From Tetracentron sinense (lineage: Eukaryota > Streptophyta > Magnoliopsida > Trochodendrales > Trochodendraceae): a DNA stretch of 64,000 bases. Within the stretch, counting starts at the first letter, position 1. Each line of letters starts with the position of its first letter. Of the stretch, positions 57,614 through 64,000 are shown in pieces. Where the stretch lies: positions 24,070,826 through 24,134,825 of the forward strand of contig CM026559.1 in assembly GCA_015143295.1 (NCBI GenBank), in the 5' to 3' direction. The notes below the pieces were generated by a model that did no database searches, was not told where the DNA came from, and saw only the letters and a list, made by a program, of their open reading frames with translations. Both the position numbers and the translations under genes were made by a program.

Positions 57614-59981
57614 TCACTCTCCCTCGCACCTAATGGGATTTTGGAATTTCAAGGAGGTGCGGGAGGAAAGGCTTCTAAGGTCATCCTTTCTCACATAAAT
57701 GGATTTTGGCTTTTTGTTGACCTTATGGTCTTTATCCATTTCATAAGAAGATGTGAAGGTGACCTTCTTCTTCTCATTCTTTCTTCTCTTTTGAGCCCTA
57801 GCCTTTTGGTCTATTATGTTGTCTTCCTCTTGATAAGCATAGGAAGTGTACATACCGAGTCTAGACAGTTGAGCTATTTTCATCACTTCTTCGCTTAAAC
57901 TTCTAATCATTGGAGTCAAGGCTTAAATTTGCCTTTGGAAATTCCCTTGAATTGAATGTTGATACCATGAACCATTTTGGGGATTTCTCCCAAAAGCAGG
58001 ACATCGAGGTCTTGTGTGACCTTTCACTTCACACTGAAAGCAAGTGGGAATGAATCTGGGAGGATGAGAGCTACCTATAGGAGCATGAACATGAGTCATC
58101 TTTGCTTCATCAGAAGCAGAATTTTTACAACCAGCAGCAACAAAATGTTGGTATAACTGAGGACGAGATGAATTCACATTAGGTTGAACATGCATTTCTG
58201 GAATTCTCTCTTTGGAGGCTGAGGTAGAACGATCATCATGGCTTGGATTAGCATGAATTGACTCAAAAGTAGCAAATGTCATGGTACTAACATTCATGTG
58301 AATTGGGGGCCTATTAGAATGCCTTATGTCGGTCATGTTGACTGCTGAACGTTGCATCCTAACCAATCCATCCAGGATTTGAGAATTGCTAACCAATCTA
58401 ACTTCTTTCTCAAATTCGGTTACTTTCTTAGCTAACTCATCCTTCACTTTAAGGATATTCAGAAATTCCATTTCCAAAAACCTAACATTCTCAATGAGGT
58501 TATCTCTCTCAGTCTCCAATTCTGAAATAAGAGTCTTGGACCCTTCAATTTCCTTCCTAGAGGTGTCTTTTTCTAAAATTTTGACTCACTCAGTCAATGC
58601 AATATTTCCTTCTTCATGACACTCTATTTTGTCCAAAAAATCAACATTTTCTCTTTCAAGCTGAGAGACTAGAGCACTCTTCCCTTCTACTTCTAGTTTG
58701 TAATCATCTCTTTCAGATTGAATTAGTTTCAGTTTTTTATTCAAAGAGATTTTTGCTTTCTTCAGCTTTAGGCTTTTAGAATACAACTTTTGATAAGTTG
58801 AATTCATATCCTCATCTGTTTCAGAGTCACTTTGACTCTTTTCAACATCTTTCTTGGTCTCGGTCTCATGGTCATCATCACTTTTGTCCTTCTCATTAAC
58901 CAAAGGAAGAGACTCAACAATCTCAGATAGGGAAACAGTGAAATTCATGTAATTTGCAAATTCTCCACTCGAGGAAGAACCATCAATGTTCACTTTCAGC
59001 CTCATTATCATCCCATGTGGCATTCATCACTTTACCCTTGCTTTTTCTTATTATTAGGGCATTCAAGTGATATATGACCATATCCTTTGCATTCATAGCA
59101 TTGGATGCCACGAGATATTTTGTCCTCACCATTAAAAAAAAAAAATTTATTTTCTTAAGGTTTTGACTTTGACTTTTCACCAGTTTTTCCTCTGTCTATG
59201 ATTGAATCTCCTATTTGTTTTCAAAAATTTTTGAAATTTCTTCTAAAATAGAGCTAATTCCTTCTCTCACAACTCAGAGTCACTGTCATCTTCATCCAAG
59301 GTTTTCTTGACAGATTTCAAGGGTAGAGTTTTATTTTTCTTGGATGGCCTCAGATTGAGCTCAATAGTTTGGAGGGACCACACCAATTCCCCAATCTTGA
59401 GAGAGTCAACATTCTTACTCTCTTCTATGAAAGTGACCTTAGATTGGAATCGCTCAGGTAGAGATCTAAGGATTTTTCTTACAATTTTAGACTCACTTAA
59501 CTTTTTACCCAAATTAAAACTAGAATTAACAATGTCACTCAATTTAGCATAGAATTCATCAAACGTGTCATTGTCTTTCATCTTTAAGTTTTCGAATTTG
59601 GTTGTGAACATTTGAAGCTTTGAGATCTTTATTGTAGTGGTACCCTCATGGTAATCTCAAGAATGTCCCAAGCCTCCTTTGTAGTTTCACAAGACGAAAT
59701 TCGTCTGAATTCATCGGTTGTAATTGCAGTAAAGATCGCATTTAGACATTTGATATTCCAACCACTATTCTCAAACTCATCCCTGGACTAGTCTTTGGAG
59801 TGTATGATGATTGTCATATCACTGACAATATTTGTGGGTGCAATCCACCCATTAACAATAGACATCTAAATTCTCTCGTATATGAATTTTAGAAAGGCTC
59901 TCATTCGAGCTTTCCAATAAGCATAGTTATTTCCATTAAACAGAAGAAGACGATACAAAACCACCCTCTTAGAGTAGTCAT
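57614..59981 (-). pseudogene. gag: copia gag remnant of the non-autonomous element
   Basis: Minus strand, right to left: LFNGNNYAYWKARMRAFL near 59945-59892 (copia gag start); CETTKEAWDILE near 59690; the UBN2 region MFTTKFENLKMKDNDTFDEF from 59611 with KILRSLPERFQSK; a CX2CX4HX4C zinc knuckle CYECKGYGHISLEC near 59101-59060; an acidic/coiled-coil stretch 59023-58586; a second knuckle CFQCEVKGHTRPRC near 58038-57997; and a tail ending near 57614 with KSIYVRKDDL, where protease should follow. Stops and frame changes divide it into at least five pieces. Gag would package RNA. The present copy is defective. Confidence 0.85.
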
Positions 59982-60038
59982 TGATCAAAGATTTTTACAC
60001 AAGATCACACTTAAGGGTTTAGCCTTGTGAGTGAACCC

Positions 60039-60050
60039 ACTCTGATACCA
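60039..60050 (-). other. Primer binding site of copia derivative (tRNA-Met)
   Basis: TGGTATCAGAGT on the minus strand, two bases inside the 5' LTR end. It marks the element's orientation. Confidence 0.88.
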
Positions 60051-60052
60051 AT

Positions 60053-61072
60053 TAAAATATTTTTGTTCAATGATTCCTTTGACCTAGAGGGGAGGTGAAT
60101 TGGTCTTCATCGATTAATAATCAGAGTTATGGCAAACAAAACAAACAAGTACGGAAAATAAAGAAGACAAGCAATCCACCACACACAAGATTTTTACGTG
60201 AAAAAACCTTCCCGGAAAAACCAGGGGACCTAGTCCAACACAAAATCCACAATGAGAATAAGTTATCGGACACAATACCAAATCATACCCAACTGGACAC
60301 CAAACACTGTTCCTCGGTACATATTCTCCATCTTGTAGAACAATCAAAACTCCTCGTTCGATCTCTGCAACAGCAGCTCTGGCTCCTCACCGGCCAACTT
60401 TTCTCAAAGTTTCAATCCACGATCCAACGATTGATCTCCGTCCTCGACGGATTTAGCAATGCCAACCAACACTCACACAGAGTTCAAACTAAATTTGAAA
60501 GTACAAAATACAACTCCGGTGGGATCTCTAACAACAATAGAAATCAACCGATGCAACTCAAGATAGAACAATTCGATCTTGCATCAACTAGAGCATAAGA
60601 GAGAAGAACTAAGGGAATCCACCAAGTGGGAATTTAAGAACCCTAAAATCTTCAAAATAGTCTCTAAACTCTCTATCTAATTCCTTAGAACGAGTTAAGG
60701 GATCATCTAATCAATAGCCAAGGCAATAGCACTTTCCAAAACAGAGTTCGGATGGTTTTAGAAACCAAAAATACGGGGAGTTCGAACGGCCATGAGGGGA
60801 GTTCGAACGGCCTTGGAATTGGATGAAATTGGTTAAAAACGGGGGGCCAGACAAGCTACTGTTTTTGAGTTCATATTGCCCGTTCGAACGGTCAGCTAGC
60901 CGTTCTTGGGCGTTCAAATAGCCAGGCTAGGCGTTCGAATGGCCTATGCAAATTTTGAATATTTTGTACTGCTACCTCTGATTCAACATCCAATACCTTA
61001 TAAAGATCATTCAAAGACTATTAAGATTACATGGGTCAATTTCTAATCACCTGAGGTGTATGCTTACTTGGT
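60053..61072 (-). repeat. 5' LTR of copia derivative (truncated)
   Basis: Homologous to 49607-50640 of the 3' LTR. Its last bases read TTTTA where the other LTR has TTTCA. Homology stops at about 61072, so about 225 bp of its outer end (LTR start) are missing. Confidence 0.85.
60779..60945. promoter_or_regulatory. CGTTCGAACG palindromes in copia 5' LTR
   Basis: GTTCGAACGGCC at 60780 and 60800, CCGTTCGAACGGTC near 60889, GCGTTCAAATAGCC, GCGTTCGAATGGCC. Equivalent to the cluster at 50360-50527. Confidence 0.6.
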
Positions 61073-61098
61073 TTATGTTTTATTATTGTAACTGTCAT

Positions 61099-61446
61099 AG
61101 CAACCTCCGAGACCCTCTCAGACAACCTCTGGTCGTGCAAAAATGTTCATCATGACGCACACCAGTAAGACTGGCTTGTCATTCAACGCTGTGGGAGAAG
61201 AGAAAATGGTCGGTAACTTTAAAATTCAACCTAGCATATCTTCAAATACTAAATTTTAACTGTGACATACTAGCAAGCACCGAGCCCCTCTCAGACAACC
61301 TCTGGTCGTGCAAAGATGTTCATCATGACACACACCAGTAATACTGGCTTGCCAGTCAACGCTGCGGGAGAAGAGAAAATGGTTGGTAACTTTAAAATTC
61401 AAACTAGCATATCTTCAAATACTAAATTTTAACTGTGACATACTAA
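61099..61446 (+). repeat. Tandem duplication of a transposase exon-like unit, 173 bp x 2
   Basis: Two copies of about 173 bp (61099-61271 and 61272-61444), each with CTCTCAGACAACCTCTGGTC, ATGTTCATCATGAC, GGGAGAAGAGAAAATGG and a non-coding tail AACTGTGACATACTA. One frame of the second copy reads RAKMFIMTHTSNTG, resembling plant CACTA (Ptta/En-Spm) transposase-associated sequence. Confidence 0.65.
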
Positions 61447-61472
61447 CTGTTTCCATTTGTTTGTAAAACCAA

Positions 61473-61570
61473 ATGCGGGAGCTCATGGCCCAGGTACCAG
61501 ATGGCTCACAAGATACCATAGGCCAAGATGATATCTTCACTCAGGTCATGGGGTTTGAGCATCTTGTACG
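61473..61570 (+). pseudogene. CACTA (Ptta/En-Spm) transposase fragment
   Basis: MRELMAQVPDGSQDTIGQDD followed by IFTQVMGFEH, the 'ELM.Q.PE.SQD..QDDIFTQVMGPE' region of plant transposase_24-type proteins. It ends at the LTR that starts at 61571. The upstream TTTGTTTGTAAAACCAAATG may be a decayed splice acceptor. Too short to act. Confidence 0.65.
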
Positions 61571-62180
61571 TGTAACGACCCCAAATCCCACCTTGGACAA
61601 AATGGGACCTTGGGTCGCCACATTTCTTAAACTTGCCTAAATCTCATGACATACCTCAACAAATTGAGATCCATTCAGCAACAATGAATATGAAAGGGTT
61701 CCACAAGATCTTCAATATGTTATTGTTAATCTAGGAAGATGAAAATATTTCAATACTACCCACTGTTGTCAGAACCGGACCGGCCGGTCGAACCGGAAAA
61801 ACTGGGAACCGGTCCCCCCACCTGATCCCAAACCCCCCAAAATCGGACATGTTTAAAAACTGGACATTTTTGCCAAAACCGGAAGAACCAGCCGGTTGAA
61901 CTGGGAACCAGTGGTTAGAACCGGTTGAGAACCAGTAATAACTGAATAAAAATGAATTTTTATTTTATTTTTTAATAAAAAAGGACACAATCGAACCGGA
62001 ACCGGCCACTCAACCGGTTCGATGACCGGTCTGGTTCTGTTAACATTGATACTACCAAGATAATTTCACTATGAATAAAATTCCCTTAACATAAAGTGTG
62101 TACCAAAAATCAGAACACAACAAAGAAACATACTTTAACTCAAACACCCTTCGACTTCTTTTATAGAAGGTACATTGAGG
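61571..62180 (-). mobile_element. Partial LTR, family of 1212-3642
   Basis: TGTAACGACCCCAAATCCCACC..CTTAAACTTGCCTAAATCTCATGACATAC closely follows the minus-strand LTR terminus at 1212. It is interrupted by the MITE at 61761. The inner limit is uncertain and about 2 kb of the LTR is missing. Confidence 0.6.
61761..62049. mobile_element. hAT-type MITE with 8-bp target duplication
   Basis: 289 bp flanked by perfect ATACTACC (61753-61760 and 62050-62057). Ends CACTGTTGTCAGAACCGG and CCGGTCTGGTTCTGTTAACATTG are inverted, 19 of 23 matching. Dense in AACCGG/CCGGTT words. No ORF. Nested in the LTR fragment. Confidence 0.85.
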
Positions 62181-62929
62181 TCATGTCTAAAATGGATAAA
62201 TCTATGACATAGTGATGTGAGGGTCCGTCCAAAAGCTCCCAATAACAATTGCAATTAGCTTGAATTTCCTTGTGTTTTCCCTGACCAACAGCAAACTCTT
62301 ATGCATTGACTGGGTTCAACTAGCCTCGTTTCTAAAGCTATTTGGAGAGTCGACAATCTTTCAAAATGCTACAAGAAAATTACTGCAAAAGAAGCAGAAT
62401 GCTACATGCCAAGCCAATTGTACACCTTACATAAAGTTGAAACGTGCATCATGCCATAGCTCAACAATGTCAACCTAAGTCATTTTCTCCCTTTACCGAA
62501 GTGTTATTCGAAGTCTCACCCAATCAACGTCTAGGTAGGTGCTTAGCAGTGACACCTGCTGCCTGCATCAGTAAGGCGGCACATTGGGCCAGGCTAGGCT
62601 GGGTTTGGGCCTGGAATACAATAGGAGGTTTTCTAGGTGAGGCGATGCCTAGGTGACCAAATATTTTCTGTTTAAATTATATAAACTTTATTGAGTGCAT
62701 CCTGCCAAGATCATGATCCAGGCGATAGGGAATCTGGCTAGGCGAGGCGTTGCTAGGCAATATTTTGTCTTTTGAGTCTTTGACTGCTAGCCTCATGCAT
62801 GCCTAATGTGTGCGACCCACATCTCATGTGCTTGCACGACATGTCAAAAAATGGTACTTCGTCCTTTGTACATAAAACCACCTTTTAAACGTGTCATGGA
62901 AGAAAAGTAACACTCCACGTACATAAGAA
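62181..62929. other. Intergenic, no gene seen
   Basis: Contains CTAGGTGAGGCGATGCCTAGG and GCTAGGCGAGGCGTTGCTAGGC (62633-62760), a pair of related GC-rich words probably from an old repeat. No supported coding frame. Confidence 0.55.
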
Positions 62930-63646
62930 AATAATGTGTCACTTGGACATCCCAAGTATAGACTTAACAAGTCTAGCCCAACTGGGATCACATTTTCAAT
63001 GTCTTATAGCATGTATGTCTTATCCCACATAACTGTGGTCAACAGAATAAATCTTGTTTTGTCATTCCACCGTTTAAAAACCATGACTTCAATCAAATCA
63101 TGCGATATTAAATCTTTCCAAACTAGATCCACGTTATTTTTTGCCAAGCCCTCACTTTTAGAAATTTCATCCTGCCAAACTCAGTCACTTGTGTCGCCAT
63201 TAGTCTTTGATAAACTTGTCCAAACCATTTCATTCGACTCTCCCTTATTTAATACTTACTAGAGATACTCTCATATTCCCTCGAATGCACTCATCTATAA
63301 TCTTATCTTTAGTTTTTCTATTCATACATCTCATCATCCTCATCAAAGCTATGGTAATTCTATGAATATGTTGCTTCTTGGTTGCCTAACACTCCATTAA
63401 GAACGACTAGTCTTACCATTGAGTTACAAAATTTCCCTTTCAGTTTGATTGGAATTCTTCCATCACATCGCACTCCAAAAGCAAATCTCTATATAGATAT
63501 CCGGCCTTAATTTTGTGGACTTTCTCTTCAACCTCCTCATCTTTGTGCCTAATTGAGAAATGATACAGAAAATGATCGCTTTGGGGTACCGCATGGTCAT
63601 CAATCTTAACTACCGCCCCAATATATATATATATTGGAAATTCATT
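62930..63646 (-). pseudogene. LINE reverse transcriptase 3' fragment
   Basis: Minus strand from 63646: AVVKIDDHAVPQSDHFLYHF, then HKDEEVEEKVHKIKAG, and in shifted frames KKQHIHRI..MRMMRC..KTKDKIIDECIRG (about 63390-63280). These match the C-terminal part of plant LINE-type RT proteins (HAVPQS..F.YLGS, HKDGE..EDV.HRIKAG, KKQH..KM, MRMLRWMCG.TRKD.IRN). Multiple stops and frameshifts, clearly dead. The + strand frame at 62936 is its antisense. Confidence 0.7.
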
Positions 63647-63658
63647 CTTCCCCAACAC

Positions 63659-64000
63659 CTACCCCATTAATGCACTAGGGACTCAATCATATGCCTTTTT
63701 TACTGGTAAAGATATCAATGCATTAAGACGAAGCAAAAATATAGTACAAGCAAAGCAGCTACCCAAAACAGGGAGCCAAAAAACAAGAAAGAGGGAAAAA
63801 AAGCAACAACAAAAGCGCAAAAAGGTCAAGGTGGACAGTGCTCACACCAAAGACTACCACTACCCACCCCCTCAGCCAAAAGATCAGCCAGGTAATTCTT
63901 GGTTCTATGAACCCAAATGCCCAATAAAACGAGACATTTCCTTGAGAAGCCAAAACTCAAACTTCTTGAATGATAAAGAATATAACACCAAGGTCCTCCA
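63659..64000. other. No feature recognised
   Basis: Purine-rich + strand sequence. The hydrophobic minus-strand frame at 63759-63953 has no support and is probably a composition effect. A longer element may run past the window edge. Confidence 0.5.

Larger units (their letters stand above)
49607..61072 (-). mobile_element. Non-autonomous Ty1/copia derivative, minus strand
   Basis: Right to left: 5' LTR (60053-61072, outer part missing), tRNA-Met PBS, copia gag remnant (57614-59981), no pol, nested long-LTR copy D (54259-57119), a PF20167-like ORF (51570-52961), PPT and 3' LTR (49607-50866). Excluding the nested LTR it is about 8.6 kb. The host-side end of the 5' LTR is lost at 61072, where a CACTA-like fragment begins, so no target duplication can be read. 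Confidence 0.8.

Noticed and set aside
62936..63262. 108-residue + strand frame
   Set aside because: Antisense of the degenerate LINE RT on the minus strand.
63759..63953. Hydrophobic minus-strand frame resembling a membrane protein
   Set aside because: Arises from purine-rich + strand sequence near the window edge. No start context or homology.

Overview
This window is nuclear DNA of a flowering plant with a TE-rich genome. Evidence: spliced genes with GT..AG introns, a plant-specific neprosin-type gene, Ty3/gypsy (Tekay/Del chromovirus) and Ty1/copia elements with initiator tRNA-Met primer sites, tRNA-derived SINE-like repeats, MITEs, and a fragment of plastid 16S rDNA. Nothing bacterial or viral in the infectious sense was found. 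The species cannot be named from the sequence.

Only three host loci can be defended: a duplicated intronless gene of unknown function (5374-6162 and 21516-22259, both +) and a seven-exon neprosin-domain gene (40791-43815, +). The two unknown genes lie in a segmental duplication (about 4435-7857 and about 21195-24135), about 16 kb apart. The copies have since diverged through insertions and a 45-bp coding indel.

Layout: a CCA-rich array (148-1211) split by a minus-strand solo LTR (1212-3642); a Mutator-like MITE and gene copy 1; a SINE-like repeat split by a 3.4-kb solo LTR (7858-11267); a second SINE copy; a minus-strand LTR of the same long-LTR family (12489-17300) itself split by a Tekay-type solo LTR (14804-17035); small TIR elements (17.3-20 kb); gene copy 2; a chimeric long-LTR block (24261-39262) holding a full-length Tekay-type element (27493-37540); a cluster of MITE-like pieces; the neprosin gene; a partial copia-like element split by another solo LTR (45448-48073); a minus-strand non-autonomous copia derivative (49607-61072) holding another long-LTR copy (54259-57119) with a plastid 16S rDNA insert; then CACTA-transposase, LTR, hAT-MITE and LINE remnants to the end.

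The most unusual signals are: (1) a 143-bp GT..AG insert between gag and protease of the Tekay-type element that behaves like a phase-1 spliceosomal intron; (2) each LTR family carries its own array of short palindromes or hairpins, upstream of a TATA box in the Tekay-type families; (3) a copia derivative with gag and a PF20167-like ORF but no pol; (4) the plastid rDNA insert; (5) several nested insertions with readable target-site duplications, which give a relative chronology. No new defence or metabolic system is supported by this sequence.
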